DNA of 64,000 nucleotides from Pseudarthrobacter sp. W1I19 (GCF_030817835.1 NZ_JAUSZR010000001.1:1426001-1490000); one strand, 5' to 3'; numbered from the stretch's first letter, positions 41,246 to 50,763 are shown. Notes: generated from the sequence alone by a model not told the origin. Program-made: numbers and translations.

Positions 41246-42361
41246 ATGGCCAATATTGATTTTTCCGCTGAAATCCGCGCCCTTCGCGCCACCTACGACT
41301 CCATTGAAAGAGTCTCCGACGTAGAAGCTCTGAAGGAAGACATCGCCGAACTGAGCGAGCGGGCAGGCGAACCGGACCTCTGGGACGATCCGGCAGCGGC
41401 ACAGAAAATCACCTCCCGCCTGTCACACCGCCAGACTGAACTGGAGCGTCTCAACAGGCTCGTTTCCAGGATCGATGACCTCGAAGTCCTGGTGGAGCTT
41501 GGACAGGACGAGGACGACGCCGATTCCATGGCGGATGCGGCAGCCGAACTCGAGTCGATCAAGAAGGCCCTGAAGGAACTCGAAGTCGTCACCCTGCTGT
41601 CGGGTGAATACGACGAGCGCGAGGCCGTAGTCTCCATCAGGGCCGGAGCCGGCGGCGTGGACGCAGCCGACTTCGCCGAGATGCTGATGCGCATGTACCT
41701 CCGCTGGGCCGAACGCCACGGTTACCCCACCACCGTCATGGACACTTCCTATGCCGAGGAAGCCGGACTGAAATCGGCAACCTTCGAGGTCAAAGCCCCG
41801 TACGCCTTTGGAACGCTCAGCGTTGAAGCCGGAACGCACAGGCTGGTCAGGATCAGCCCCTTCGACAACCAGGGCCGTCGCCAGACATCCTTCGCCGCCG
41901 TCGAAGTCATCCCGCTCATTGAGCAGACCGACTCCATCGAGATTCCGGACAACGAAATCCGCGTCGACGTGTTCCGCTCCTCCGGGCCCGGCGGCCAGTC
42001 CGTCAACACCACGGACTCCGCCGTGCGCCTGACCCACATTCCTACCGGCACCGTGGTGTCCATGCAGAACGAGAAATCGCAGCTGCAGAACCGGGCTGCC
42101 GCCATGCGCGTGCTGCAGTCCCGGCTCCTTCTCCTCAAGAAAGAGCAGGAAGACGCCGAAAAGAAGGCGTTCGCCGGAGACGTTAAAGCCTCCTGGGGTG
42201 ACCAGATGCGGTCCTATGTCCTCAATCCCTACCAGATGGTCAAGGACCTGCGGACCGAGCATGAAGTCGGCAACACCGCGGCCGTTTTCGACGGCGAAAT
42301 CGATGACTTCATCGACGCCGGCATCCGCTGGCGCACGGACAACCGCAACGCAGAGAAGTAG
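41246..42361 (+). CDS. prfB: Peptide chain release factor 2
   Basis: Terminates translation at UGA and UAA. The 371-residue protein has the stop-codon-reading SPF tripeptide ([14 protein letters not shown]) and the peptidyl-tRNA hydrolysis motif SGPGGQ with GGQ at 249-251. It is read as one continuous frame from the ATG; no UGA programmed frameshift of the E. coli kind is present near codon 25. Its neighbours ftsE, ftsX and smpB are those found with prfB in other Actinobacteria. Confidence 0.96.
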   Translation: MANIDFSAEIRALRATYDSIERVSDVEALKEDIAELSERAGEPDLWDDPAAAQKITSRLSHRQTELERLNRLVSRIDDLEVLVELGQDEDDADSMADAAAELESIKKALKELEVVTLLSGEYDEREAVVSIRAGAGGVDAADFAEMLMRMYLRWAERHGYPTTVMDTSYAEEAGLKSATFEVKAPYAFGTLSVEAGTHRLVRISPFDNQGRRQTSFAAVEVIPLIEQTDSIEIPDNEIRVDVFRSSGPGGQSVNTTDSAVRLTHIPTGTVVSMQNEKSQLQNRAAAMRVLQSRLLLLKKEQEDAEKKAFAGDVKASWGDQMRSYVLNPYQMVKDLRTEHEVGNTAAVFDGEIDDFIDAGIRWRTDNRNAEK

Positions 42362-42532
42362 CAGCCGGAAGCCGCAGCAAGCGACACGCCCCTTGAAACC
42401 CGCCTGATTCACAGGCTTCCCTGCGTATAGTCGAGGGGCCGGGGCCCTACTTTCCCCAAACGAAAACCCGCGCACCGGCTGCAGAACTGGGCTGCATCAG
42501 AATCAGCCATGCCCTGCAGGGTACTTAGGGCC

Positions 42533-43312
42533 ATGATCCGATTCGAAAATGTCACCAAGGTCTACGACCAGAAAGCCCGGCCTGCGCTGGACTCTGTCAA
42601 CCTTGAGATTGACCGCGGCGAATTCGCCTTCCTCGTCGGCGCGTCCGGCTCCGGCAAATCCACCTTCCTCCGGCTCGTCCTGAAGGAAGACCGGGCAACC
42701 TCCGGCGCCGTCTATGTCGCCGGCCAGAACGTCGCCAAAATCTCCAGCTGGCGCGTGCCGCGGCTCCGCCGGGGGATCGGCGTCGTCTTCCAGGACTTCC
42801 GCCTCCTGCCGCAGAAGAACGTCTTCGCCAACGTGGCCTTCGCCATGCAAGTCATCGGCAAGAGCCGCAGCGTCATCCGTGACACCGTTCCCGAGGTCCT
42901 GAAGACCGTTGGCCTGGAGGGCAAAGAGCACCGCATGCCCCACGAACTCTCCGGCGGTGAGCAGCAACGCGTGGCCATAGCCCGTGCAGTGGTCAACCGG
43001 CCGGGGATCCTCCTCGCGGATGAGCCCACAGGAAACCTGGACCCCACCACGTCCATGGGCATCATGGGCATCCTGGACAAGATCAACCAAAACGGAACCA
43101 CCGTGGTGATGGCCACGCACGACGACGACATCGTCAACGAAATGCGCAAACGCGTGGTGGAGCTTAAGAACGGCGTGGTCATCCGCGACGAGGCCAAGGC
43201 ACTGTACACCTCCATGATTCCCGTCGTCGGCCAGTCGCGCAGGCTCAAGGACGCCAGCGGCCGGGAGACCCCCGAAGCCGAACAGCCGGGCGAAGGCGAG
43301 GGACAGCGATGA
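42533..43312 (+). CDS. ftsE: Cell-division ABC transporter ATPase FtsE
   Basis: Energises the FtsEX complex, which activates peptidoglycan hydrolases at the septum from inside the membrane. The 259 residues carry Walker [10 protein letters not shown], the FtsE-type [15 protein letters not shown] (Q-loop), signature [14 protein letters not shown] and Walker [14 protein letters not shown], plus the switch histidine ATHDDD. The ATG at 42533 gives the standard MIRFENVTK start. A charged 30-residue tail follows the domain. The 171-bp gap upstream contains TATAGT at 42426-42431, a possible -10, and GC-rich runs; no gene. It overlaps ftsX by 4 nt. Confidence 0.95.
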   Translation: MIRFENVTKVYDQKARPALDSVNLEIDRGEFAFLVGASGSGKSTFLRLVLKEDRATSGAVYVAGQNVAKISSWRVPRLRRGIGVVFQDFRLLPQKNVFANVAFAMQVIGKSRSVIRDTVPEVLKTVGLEGKEHRMPHELSGGEQQRVAIARAVVNRPGILLADEPTGNLDPTTSMGIMGILDKINQNGTTVVMATHDDDIVNEMRKRVVELKNGVVIRDEAKALYTSMIPVVGQSRRLKDASGRETPEAEQPGEGEGQR

Positions 43313-44223
43313 GGCTTGCATTCATCCTCAGCGAGATCGGCAGCGGCCTCCGCCGCAACCTCTCCATGGTTGTCTCCGTCATCCTGGTCACTTTCGTCTC
43401 GCTCACCTTCGTGGGCGCGGCGGGCATGCTCCAGATGCAGATCAACCAGATGAAGGGCTACTGGTATGACAAAGTCCAGGTGGCCATCTTCCTGTGCAGT
43501 GAAGGTTCGACGGCGGCCGGTTGCGCCAGCGGGCCCGTCACCGCAGAGCAGCAACAGAGCCTGAACTCCCTCCTCGAATCCCCTGCGGTGGCCCAGTACA
43601 TCAACGACTTCCAGTACGAGTCCAAAGACGAGGCCTACAAGCACTTCAAAGACCAGTTCTCGAACTCACCCATCGTGGACTCCGTGACTCCGGACCAGCT
43701 GCCGGCATCCTTCAGGATCAACATGAAGGACCCGGAGAAATACCAGATCATCAGCGAGACCTTCGCGTCCCAGCCGGGCGTGGAGACCGTCATTGACCAG
43801 CGCCAGCTGCTCGAACGGCTGTTCTCGGTTATGAACGGGGCCTCCCTGGTGGCCGTCAGCATCGCCGGTGTGATGATCGTCTGCGCCATCCTGCTGATCG
43901 CCACCACCATCCGGCTCTCCGCCTTCAGCCGGCGGCGGGAAACGGGCATCATGCGCCTGGTGGGCGCTTCAAAGACAGTAATCCAGCTGCCGTTCATCCT
44001 GGAAGGCGTCATTGCGGCAGTCATTGGGGCTGCACTGGCCTCCGCCACGCTGTGGGCCGTTGCGCACTTCTTCCTCGGCGAATACATGTCCCAGCAATAC
44101 CCGGACACGGCGTTCATCTCCTCGGGCCAGACGCTCATCCTTGCACCGGCCCTGATAATCCTTGGCGGATCCTTGGCGGGAATTTCGTCTCTCTTGACCT
44201 TGCGCCGATACCTTCGGGTCTAG
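43309..44223 (+). CDS. ftsX: Cell-division ABC transporter permease-like protein FtsX
   Basis: Membrane partner of FtsE, 304 residues. One helix (about 20-42) leads to a 130-residue extracytoplasmic loop that should bind the hydrolase, and three helices follow (about 178-200, 225-250 and 275-295). The loop contains a cysteine pair ([13 protein letters not shown]) likely to form a disulfide. [15 protein letters not shown] and the preceding helix are family hallmarks. The M23 hydrolase gene begins 26 nt downstream, which fits FtsX recruiting it. Confidence 0.94.
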   Translation: MRLAFILSEIGSGLRRNLSMVVSVILVTFVSLTFVGAAGMLQMQINQMKGYWYDKVQVAIFLCSEGSTAAGCASGPVTAEQQQSLNSLLESPAVAQYINDFQYESKDEAYKHFKDQFSNSPIVDSVTPDQLPASFRINMKDPEKYQIISETFASQPGVETVIDQRQLLERLFSVMNGASLVAVSIAGVMIVCAILLIATTIRLSAFSRRRETGIMRLVGASKTVIQLPFILEGVIAAVIGAALASATLWAVAHFFLGEYMSQQYPDTAFISSGQTLILAPALIILGGSLAGISSLLTLRRYLRV

Positions 44224-44249
44224 GTATGCAAACCGAACAAGGAATGCCC

Positions 44250-45677
44250 ATGAACGTAACGGATCCAACGTCCCCGCGGTGCCCGCACACAACCCGGCGC
44301 AAGGCGCCCCGACGCGCCGGCGTGATCAGCGCGGTGCTCGCCGTTGTCCTCGCCGCAGGGCTGGCATCCTCCAGCCCGGTAGCTTTCGCCGACGAGCTTG
44401 AAGACAAGCAAAAGGCGCTTGAAGCCGAAGCCGCGAGGGTCCAGCAGTCACTGGAATTCGTTGATTCGCGCATCGCCAAGGCTGCATCCGACCTGGTCAT
44501 CTACCAGGGCCAGCTGCCCGGCGCGCAGCAGGCACTCCTTGAGGCCCAGGGCAGGGTTGCCGGGGCAGTCAAGGAAGTGGAAGCGCTCTCCGCCCGGGTG
44601 GACATGGCCCAGCAGAACAAGGCCAAAATCACGCAGCAGCTTGAAACGGACAAACAAAAGATTGCCGACACCAAGAAGCTGATCGGCCAGATCGCCACCC
44701 AGGCCTACAAATCCGGGGGAGTGCCGTCCAACCTGTCCTTGTTCTTCGGCTCGAACAACGGCGGAAGCCTGACCGAAACCATGGATCTTGCGGACCAGGC
44801 CATGCGCAGCCAGAACGCCGCCATGGACAAGCTGTCCCAGCAGAACGCCACCAACGTCAACTCCGAAGCACGCCTCCAGGCAGTCGAAGCGGAAATCAAG
44901 GACTTGAAGGCCAAGGCTGACGCCGCCCTTGAGCGGGAGAAAGCAGCCCGGGACGAAGCAGCTGCCAGGAAGGACGAGGTGGACCGGCTGATTGCGGACA
45001 CCACCCGCCTTGACGCTGAACTGCAGGCTGCCAAGCCCGGTATCCAGTCCCAGCTCGCCAGCGTCCAGGCCAGCCAGAATGCCGTGGCAGCCGAAATCGA
45101 GGAGCGTGACAGGAAACTGCGCGAGGCCTGGGAAGCCGAGCAACGCCGGCTTGCGGCGGAAGCCGCAGCAGCAGCGGCCGCGGCCGCGGCAGCGAGGAAC
45201 CAGCCGCCGCCACCCGTCCAGCCGTTCGTGCCGCCGGTAGGTTCGCCGTCGGCCTTTGGCCTCCGGCATCCATTTGACGGCAGCGTCCCCATCACGTCCG
45301 GCTTCGGCTGGCGTGCAACGCCCCCCGGAACCATCGACTTCTACGGCCAGGGCGGCTACCTGCACACCGGCATCGACTTCGGTGCAGCTTGCGGCACGCC
45401 AGTGTATGCGGCGGCAGCAGGTGAGGTCTTCAGCTCAGGCTGGAACTCAGCCGACGGCGGCGGCTGGCGGGTGAAGATCTCCCATGGCTTGGTTGAAGGC
45501 AACACCTTGAACACGATCTATTACCACAACTCCAGCATCGTGGTCTCGAACGGCCAGCGGGTATCGCAGGGACAGCTGATTGCCTACTCCGGCAACACAG
45601 GCAATTCCACCGGCTGCCACGCCCACTTTGAAACCTGGCTGAACGGCAATGCCGTGGACCCGATGGGGCTGCTGTAG
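44250..45677 (+). CDS. Secreted coiled-coil M23 peptidoglycan hydrolase (EnvC/PcsB-like)
   Basis: A 475-residue exported hydrolase next to ftsEX. A signal peptide (basic RRKAPRRAG, hydrophobic core, cut after SPVAFA) is followed by a long coiled-coil region (about 45-320, heptad-rich, with an alanine-rich linker AAAAAAAAARNQPPPP) and a C-terminal LytM/M23 domain. The zinc ligands are HTGIDFG (H and D near 372-376) and HAHFE near 458. The coiled coil resembles that of EnvC, PcsB or RipC, which FtsX activates. Start ATG 44250 fits AAGGA 6 nt upstream; an earlier ATG at 44226 lacks such a site. Confidence 0.9.
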   Translation: MNVTDPTSPRCPHTTRRKAPRRAGVISAVLAVVLAAGLASSSPVAFADELEDKQKALEAEAARVQQSLEFVDSRIAKAASDLVIYQGQLPGAQQALLEAQGRVAGAVKEVEALSARVDMAQQNKAKITQQLETDKQKIADTKKLIGQIATQAYKSGGVPSNLSLFFGSNNGGSLTETMDLADQAMRSQNAAMDKLSQQNATNVNSEARLQAVEAEIKDLKAKADAALEREKAARDEAAARKDEVDRLIADTTRLDAELQAAKPGIQSQLASVQASQNAVAAEIEERDRKLREAWEAEQRRLAAEAAAAAAAAAAARNQPPPPVQPFVPPVGSPSAFGLRHPFDGSVPITSGFGWRATPPGTIDFYGQGGYLHTGIDFGAACGTPVYAAAAGEVFSSGWNSADGGGWRVKISHGLVEGNTLNTIYYHNSSIVVSNGQRVSQGQLIAYSGNTGNSTGCHAHFETWLNGNAVDPMGLL

Positions 45678-45761
45678 GGGTCATAAGCCTGCCGTACACT
45701 GGTATGACTCCGCGCCGGCAGGCCTGGAGGACATCCGATTCTTGAACTGAGGAGCTTTCCC

Positions 45762-46235
45762 TTGCCTAAAGAAAGTGGCCGTAAAGTGGTGGCCACCAAC
45801 CGCAAGGCCCGGCACGACTACCATGTGCTGGACACCTACGAGGCTGGAATCGCGCTGATGGGAACCGAAGTGAAGTCCCTGCGGGAGGGCCATGCCTCCA
45901 TGGTGGACGGATTTTGCACCTTCTACAACGACGAGCTGTGGATGGAAGCCATCCACATCCCGGAGTACAACCAGGGCAGCTGGACCAACCATGCGGCACG
46001 CCGCCGCCGGAAGCTGCTGCTGCACCGCGAGGAACTCATCAAGATCTCGCACAAAGTGCGCGAATCGGGCTACACGATCGTCCCCCTGCAGCTGTACTTC
46101 GTTGATGGCAGGGCCAAAGTGGAGATCGGCGTGGCACGCGGCAAGCGCGAGTACGACAAGCGGCAGACCCTCCGCGAACAGCAGGACAACCGCGAAGCGC
46201 AGCGCGAAATGCGGGAGCGCAACCGCCGCCGCTAG
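45762..46235 (+). CDS. smpB: SsrA-binding protein SmpB
   Basis: Binds tmRNA and brings it to stalled ribosomes in trans-translation. The 157 residues contain NRKARHDYHVLDTYEAGIAL, the GTEVKSLREGHAS motif, and a basic C-terminal tail (KRQTLREQQDNREAQRE) that occupies the mRNA channel. It uses a TTG start at 45762, with GAGGAG 7 nt upstream. tmRNA lies 77 nt downstream on the same strand, the usual pairing. Confidence 0.96.
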   Translation: MPKESGRKVVATNRKARHDYHVLDTYEAGIALMGTEVKSLREGHASMVDGFCTFYNDELWMEAIHIPEYNQGSWTNHAARRRRKLLLHREELIKISHKVRESGYTIVPLQLYFVDGRAKVEIGVARGKREYDKRQTLREQQDNREAQREMRERNRRR

Positions 46236-46312
46236 GCTGGAATGAATTCCCTGAATGATGCGTTATGATGGGTAGTCCGGTGGGCTTGCCTGCCGGTTTG
46301 GTAAAAGAATAT

Positions 46313-46678
46313 GGGGATGATCGGTTTCGACGATGTTAGTCGCGACAGGTGAAGCGGGCCGAGGATGCAGAATTATCTCGTAAACGCTGTCTGCAAACCA
46401 ATAAGTGCCAATTCTAAGCGCACTGACTTCGCTCTTGCTGCCTAAGCAGTAAGACAGTCCGTCAGCCCGAGGTTGCTATCGCCCCGGATCCTGGCGTCAT
46501 TTAGATAGCCACTGCTGTCCACCTCCGTCATCGGGGTGAACGGGACTTTTAGATGACTGGGCCCGGATCAGCCAGCTGTTTGCAGCATGGCTGGGGCCGA
46601 GAAAATCCGACGCAAACTGCGCCCGGAGAAGCCCTGACAACACGACATCGGACGGGGGTTCAATTCCCCCCATCTCCA
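46313..46678 (+). ncRNA. ssrA: Transfer-messenger RNA
   Basis: The 5' end GGGGATGA pairs with CATCTCC near the 3' end to form the acceptor stem (G-U at one position), with the T-arm GGTTCAATTCC before it. The last encoded base before CCA is A at 46678; the genome reads CAT after it, so CCA would be added. The tag reading frame at 46407-46445 encodes ANSKRTDFALAA then TAA, ending in the usual LAA degron. It follows smpB. Confidence 0.95.
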
Positions 46679-46719
46679 CATTTGTGATGACGTCCTCCCG
46701 CAGGGAGGGATTCATCGGG

Positions 46720-46753
46720 AAACACCCCGGTCCTCGGACCGGGGTGTTTTTCT
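46720..46753 (+). terminator. Strong intrinsic terminator after tmRNA
   Basis: A 13-bp stem (46720-46732 with 46737-46749) closed by a CTCG tetraloop, then TTTCTTT. Further downstream to 46909 no gene is visible. Confidence 0.92.
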
Positions 46754-46909
46754 TTGCCCGGGGGCTGCGCAGCGTGGCCAGTGGGCACCCGTACACCCCG
46801 TTCACCGACGGCGTAGCGCGGACGGGACTATGCACCCGCCAGCGATCGTTGTCACCGGTAGGACCCGGACAAGCAATGCCGCCGGGATCTGCCAACCAGG
46901 AGGTGCCTC

Positions 46910-47893
46910 ATGAACCAGGGGAGCGAGCCAGCGTCACAGGCGTCCGACGTCGACGCCCTGGACTCGTATTCGCAGACAGTCATGCGCGTCGCCGCCACCG
47001 TCACACCCCACGTGGCTGCCTTGGAAATGTCCGCGGGCCGCCGCAACGGCCGCGTCCGCGTAGGCGCGGGATCCGCGGTTCTTTTTACCGAGGACGGATA
47101 TCTCCTGACCAATTCCCACGTGGTGGCGGGCACAGACAAGGGGCATGCTGTTTTCGCCGACGGCAGCCGGATGGACCTGGAGCTCGTAGGTGCAGACCCC
47201 CTGTCCGATCTCGCGGTGGTCCACGGCAGGGCGCCGCGGATCCCGCCGGCCCAATTTGGAGCTGCTGAATCCTTGCGCGTGGGCCAACTTGTGGTCGCCG
47301 TCGGTAACCCGCTCGGCTTGGCCGGTTCAGTAACGGCGGGCGTGGTGAGCGGCCTTGGCCGTGCCATCCCGGTATGGGCTGGCGGCAACCGACGGGTGAT
47401 CGAGGATGTCATCCAGACGGACGCCGCACTCAATCCGGGGAACTCCGGGGGAGCGCTGGCTGATACCCACAGCCGGATCGTAGGCATCAATACTGCGGTG
47501 GCCGGCGCCGGACTGGGCCTGGCCATCCCCATCAACGCCACCACCCGGCGGATCATCGCGGCATTGCTGGCTGACGGGCGTGTACGGCGGGCCTACCTGG
47601 GCCTGGTCAGCACGCCTACCCGGCTTACCCCCAGTGCAGTGATCAGGACCGGCCAGCGGGATGCACTGCGGGTGGTGGAAGTGCTGCCTGGTTCCCCGGC
47701 GGACAAGGCAGGCTTGACGGCCGGAGACATCCTCCTCGCGGCCGGCGGCCGCCCGGTCAGTGACGCCGAAAGCCTGCAGCGTCTGCTGTTCGCCGACGCC
47801 ATTGGCGAACCGCTCCAGCTAGCCGTGCTGCGGGATGGCAAGGAAGCCCACCTCACCGCAGTGCCCGAAGAGATGACCAGCAACGGAAAGTAG
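46910..47893 (+). CDS. HtrA/DegP-like serine protease with PDZ domain, no export signal
   Basis: A 327-residue protein with trypsin-like domain (about 25-215) and a PDZ domain (about 235-320). The triad is H in LTNSHVV, D in DPLSDLAVV and S in PGNSGGAL. It begins MNQGSEPASQASDVD with no signal peptide and no membrane helix, so as read it stays in the cytosol; most HtrA proteins are exported or anchored. The ATG at 46910 has a clear AGGAGG upstream, which makes a missed N-terminus unlikely. No neighbour suggests a substrate. Confidence 0.88.
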   Translation: MNQGSEPASQASDVDALDSYSQTVMRVAATVTPHVAALEMSAGRRNGRVRVGAGSAVLFTEDGYLLTNSHVVAGTDKGHAVFADGSRMDLELVGADPLSDLAVVHGRAPRIPPAQFGAAESLRVGQLVVAVGNPLGLAGSVTAGVVSGLGRAIPVWAGGNRRVIEDVIQTDAALNPGNSGGALADTHSRIVGINTAVAGAGLGLAIPINATTRRIIAALLADGRVRRAYLGLVSTPTRLTPSAVIRTGQRDALRVVEVLPGSPADKAGLTAGDILLAAGGRPVSDAESLQRLLFADAIGEPLQLAVLRDGKEAHLTAVPEEMTSNGK

Positions 47894-47960
47894 CCATCGG
47901 GCCGGCACCGCCTGGACAGCAGCGGACCCGCGCCGGGCCGGACCCGGAAGCCGGGCCGGC

Positions 47961-48329
47961 TTAGTCCTGGCCCGCCACGTCCGCGATGCCCACGAAGCGT
48001 GTGCCCACGCCGTCGAACTCGCTGCGGACGTAACCCTGCCGCAGTGGTGGAACATCCGCCGGATCGTGGTGCGCGCACACCACGTAGGTAAACTCCGGCC
48101 ACCACTTCTTGGGCCGCGCCGCTTCCTCGTAACCGCAGACAGCGCACTCCAGGTGCACCCAGACCGGCCGCTTTCCTGTTCGATTGGCGCGGGACTGGAC
48201 CAGCCACGGCGGCGGGTTGTCCAGGATCTTCCCGAGTTCCGCCTCGGTCATCCACTTTGGAAGGCCATGGCGCTGAGCCATTTCCATCGGTACATCCAGG
48301 GCAATGGCCGCGTCACGTCTGCTAATCAT
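47961..48329 (-). CDS. Conserved small protein with Cys/His motif, function unknown
   Basis: I do not recognise this 122-residue protein. The start could be any of three clustered codons (48329, 48332 or 48335). It opens with an alpha-helical MISRRDAAIALDVPMEMAQRHG. A compact segment follows with HLECAVCGYEEA and, about 20 residues on, VVCAHHD, giving a C-x2-C and C-x-H-H set that could bind zinc. It lies next to a fluoride-channel pair on the same strand with a 43-nt gap, so it may be cotranscribed with them. Confidence 0.65.
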   Translation of the reverse strand: MISRRDAAIALDVPMEMAQRHGLPKWMTEAELGKILDNPPPWLVQSRANRTGKRPVWVHLECAVCGYEEAARPKKWWPEFTYVVCAHHDPADVPPLRQGYVRSEFDGVGTRFVGIADVAGQD

Positions 48330-48372
48330 CACCATCCACGATACGGGAGCCCGCCAAATCGGCTTCCGCAGC

Positions 48373-48819
48373 TCAAGAAGCGAGGGCCAACCCTGCAGCG
48401 GCCGCGCCAAAACCAAGAACCAGATTGCCGGCCAGGTTCAACGCCGCGGCACCGAACCGTGCTTCTGTCAGCAGGCGGACAGTTGCCGTGGTCCAGGAAC
48501 TGAAGGTGGTGAGGCCGCCTGCCAGTCCGGTGGCAAGTGCGGGCTGCCATTCCGGGGCCAGCCCCAGCTTGAGGGTGACCGCATGGGCGGCGCCGATGAT
48601 GAAGCACCCCACGACGTTCACCAGGAGCGTGGCCCACGGCCAGTGCAGCCGCTCCCTGCGCCCGGGGCCGCGGGCACCAGCGCCGGGGGGTCGCGAGCCA
48701 TGCGTTTCAAGCCCGCGGGCAGCCCGGAATGCCGTGTGGTGCGCGAACCAGCTGTCCACACCAAAACGGAGCAGCGCACCGGCAACCCCAAACACCCCTA
48801 CGAGGGCAGCAGTCATCAT
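48373..48819 (-). CDS. crcB2: CrcB-family fluoride channel subunit, second copy
   Basis: A 148-residue, four-helix fluoride exporter subunit. AALVGVFGVAGALLRFGVDSW starts it, and WATLLVNVVGCFIIGAAHAV and TGLAGGLTTFSSWTTATVRLL hold the asparagine and the GGxTTFS sodium- and fluoride-site motif. A 30-residue polar, arginine- and proline-rich insert lies between helices 1 and 2. It overlaps the first copy by 4 nt. Two genes in tandem usually encode an antiparallel heterodimer. Confidence 0.9.
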   Translation of the reverse strand: MMTAALVGVFGVAGALLRFGVDSWFAHHTAFRAARGLETHGSRPPGAGARGPGRRERLHWPWATLLVNVVGCFIIGAAHAVTLKLGLAPEWQPALATGLAGGLTTFSSWTTATVRLLTEARFGAAALNLAGNLVLGFGAAAAGLALAS

Positions 48820-49259
48820 GGCCGCCCACTCACCCGGCCGCCGTCGCGCCCGTCCAGCCAGCCCGCCACAACCTTTCCGGACCGCCACCCCGTACCGGCC
48901 GCTGCCAGCCCCAGCACCAGTGACAGCACCAGGTAGGCAATCCACGTAAAGTGGGAGCCCGCGCGGGCCAGCTGGTCCACCGCGAACACCACCGCCGAGA
49001 ACGTGGTGAACGATCCCAGGAGGCCCGGGCCCAGGCCGGCGCGAAGCCAGAACGCGGTGTGCGGCCGGGCCATCCACACCGTGGTCAGCAACGCCAGAAC
49101 AAAGCTTCCACCAACGTTGATCCACAGCGTGGCCCACGGCACCGACCCCGGAAGATCCGGAAAGAGAAGTCCCAGCCCAAAGCGGAGCTCAGTACCGATC
49201 AGGCCCCCAACAGCAACAGCAAACCAGGCACCCGCCGCCGGCACGCCGCCAGGCTTCAC
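48816..49259 (-). CDS. crcB1: CrcB-family fluoride channel subunit, first copy
   Basis: A 147-residue membrane protein with four helices. WFAVAVGGLIGTELRFGLGL, PWATLWINVGGSFVLALL and LLGSFTTFSAVVFAVDQL carry the conserved arginine, asparagine and GSFTTFS motif. A GTG start at 49259 directly follows the stop of the DtxR-family gene (TGAGTG). Product: passive fluoride export as a dimer with the second copy. No fluoride riboswitch is visible upstream. Confidence 0.92.
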   Translation of the reverse strand: MKPGGVPAAGAWFAVAVGGLIGTELRFGLGLLFPDLPGSVPWATLWINVGGSFVLALLTTVWMARPHTAFWLRAGLGPGLLGSFTTFSAVVFAVDQLARAGSHFTWIAYLVLSLVLGLAAAGTGWRSGKVVAGWLDGRDGGRVSGRP

Positions 49260-49973
49260 TCAGGGGTCCCCGAGCAGGCAGCCGGGGTGGGGATGGTCGC
49301 TGTGCACCCACAGTGCGGAGGTAATTTCGTCGGCCAGGTCATAGTCCCTGGTCCTGCCCGAGTTCCGGATTCGCACCACCAGCGCCCCGCCGAACGGCTT
49401 GCGGCCCACCACCTCCACTTCGGCGTCGAGGTCTATTTCCTCGGCGGAGAGGTAGCGGAGCAGGTCCGGGTTTTCGTCGCTGATGCGGGTGATCCTGCCG
49501 GTGTGCCCCTGGTCCAGCTCACCCAGCAGGTGTGCGCGGGGCATCCGGACTGTGCCTTCGGCGGTGGGGATCGGGTCCCCATGGGGATCGCGCTGCGGGT
49601 CACCGAGTATGGCTGCCACACGCTCAATGAAGGTGTCAGAGACGGCGTGCTCCAGCAGTTCGGCTTCGTCGTGGACCTCGTCCCACTTGTAGCCCAGCTG
49701 CTGGACCAGGTAGGTCTCGATCAGGCGGTGGCGGCGCACCATGGCAAGCGCCAGCCGGACACCCTGGTCCGTGAGGGTGATGGCGCTGTAGGGTTTGTGG
49801 TCCACCAGCCCCTGGTCCTTCAGCTTGCGCACCATTTCGGATACCGAAGAGTTGGCCACCCCGAGGCGCTGGGCCAGCTGGGAGGACGTGATGGGCTTGT
49901 CCTGCCATTCGGTGAACGAGTAGATGACCTTGACGTAATCCTCGATGGAGGAGGAGGGCGCGCTGGTCTTCAC
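49260..49973 (-). CDS. DtxR/MntR-family metal-dependent repressor
   Basis: A 237-residue regulator. The N-terminal winged helix (about 1-70) has SSIEDYVKVIYSFTEW and the recognition helix NSSVSEMVRKLKDQGLV. The dimerisation/metal domain follows (LAMVRRHRLIETYLVQQLGY, ELLEHAVSDTFIERV), with metal ligands from H and E residues. A C-terminal FeoA/SH3-like domain ends it. Iron (IdeR) or manganese (MntR) specificity cannot be decided from sequence. It starts with GTG and is followed without a gap by the crcB pair, so it may share a transcript with them. The reason for that link is unclear. Confidence 0.88.
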   Translation of the reverse strand: MKTSAPSSSIEDYVKVIYSFTEWQDKPITSSQLAQRLGVANSSVSEMVRKLKDQGLVDHKPYSAITLTDQGVRLALAMVRRHRLIETYLVQQLGYKWDEVHDEAELLEHAVSDTFIERVAAILGDPQRDPHGDPIPTAEGTVRMPRAHLLGELDQGHTGRITRISDENPDLLRYLSAEEIDLDAEVEVVGRKPFGGALVVRIRNSGRTRDYDLADEITSALWVHSDHPHPGCLLGDP

Positions 49974-50004
49974 AGCACCAAGCCTACCCGTTCACCGCCG
50001 GCGG

Positions 50005-50763
50005 TTATGCTTTGCTGGCCCGCCAGGTGAGCGTGAGATAGGGCAGTTCGAGCTCTTCATCCAGGCTGTGGCCCAAGTGCTGGTGCAGATACCAGTCGAG
50101 GTTGGCCAGCACTTTTGCGCGGGTGGTCTCACCGGCCCGCAGGTAATAGCTCCGCGACTTCGTCAGCTCCACGAGGTCGATAGTGGTGACACTGTCCTGC
50201 CAATGCGTTACGTGGCCCTCAAGACCGCGGAACTCCGGCCCCACCTGCGGCCGGAAATCCGGCTTGTAAACGTCTCCGGCATGCATGATCCGCGAAAGCC
50301 GGTGAACCCAGGGAACCGAGGTGTCCAGCTGGTTCCAGATCAGGCCCAGGGTTCCGTGCGGACGCAGGACGCGTGCCAGTTCGGTGCTGGCCGCGAGGGC
50401 ATCGCACCAGTGCCAGGCCTGGGCAACGCTGACGACGTCGAACGCTGCCGCGGGCAGTCCAGTCGCCTCCGCGGTGGCCCGGACAGCTGTGACGTCAGGA
50501 TAGTGCGCCCGCAACTGTTCGAGCATGTCCTCGGAAGGGTCCACGGCGGTGACTGACAGGCCCATGCCGAGTAGGAGTTCGGTGAACTTCCCGGTACCGG
50601 CCCCGGCGTCAAGGGCATCGCGGGCTCCAGCGGGGACCAGCCATTGTGCGGATTCTTCCGGGTAACCCGGCCGGACCTGCTGGTAGTGCCTGCCGCCGTC
50701 CTGGAAGCTCTGGCCGAGCTCCCGCCGCCGTCCGTGGTCAAGTTTGGGGCCACCCCGTACCAC
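50005..50763 (-). CDS. Class I SAM-dependent methyltransferase
   Basis: A 252-residue methyltransferase-11 family protein. The SAM site is DALDAGAGTGKFTELLL (motif I), followed by VTAVDPSEDMLEQL and ATAEATGLPAAAFDVVSVAQAWHW. The C-terminal part is helical. The GTG start is preceded by GGAGG with a 7-nt gap. It shares family features with small-molecule methyltransferases; no substrate is evident. The 41-bp gap to the downstream repressor gene allows cotranscription with it. Confidence 0.8.
   Translation of the reverse strand: MVRGGPKLDHGRRRELGQSFQDGGRHYQQVRPGYPEESAQWLVPAGARDALDAGAGTGKFTELLLGMGLSVTAVDPSEDMLEQLRAHYPDVTAVRATAEATGLPAAAFDVVSVAQAWHWCDALAASTELARVLRPHGTLGLIWNQLDTSVPWVHRLSRIMHAGDVYKPDFRPQVGPEFRGLEGHVTHWQDSVTTIDLVELTKSRSYYLRAGETTRAKVLANLDWYLHQHLGHSLDEELELPYLTLTWRASKA

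Noticed and set aside
41246..41400. Possible programmed frameshift in prfB
   Set aside because: The frame is continuous from the ATG and the characteristic CTTTGA slip site is absent.
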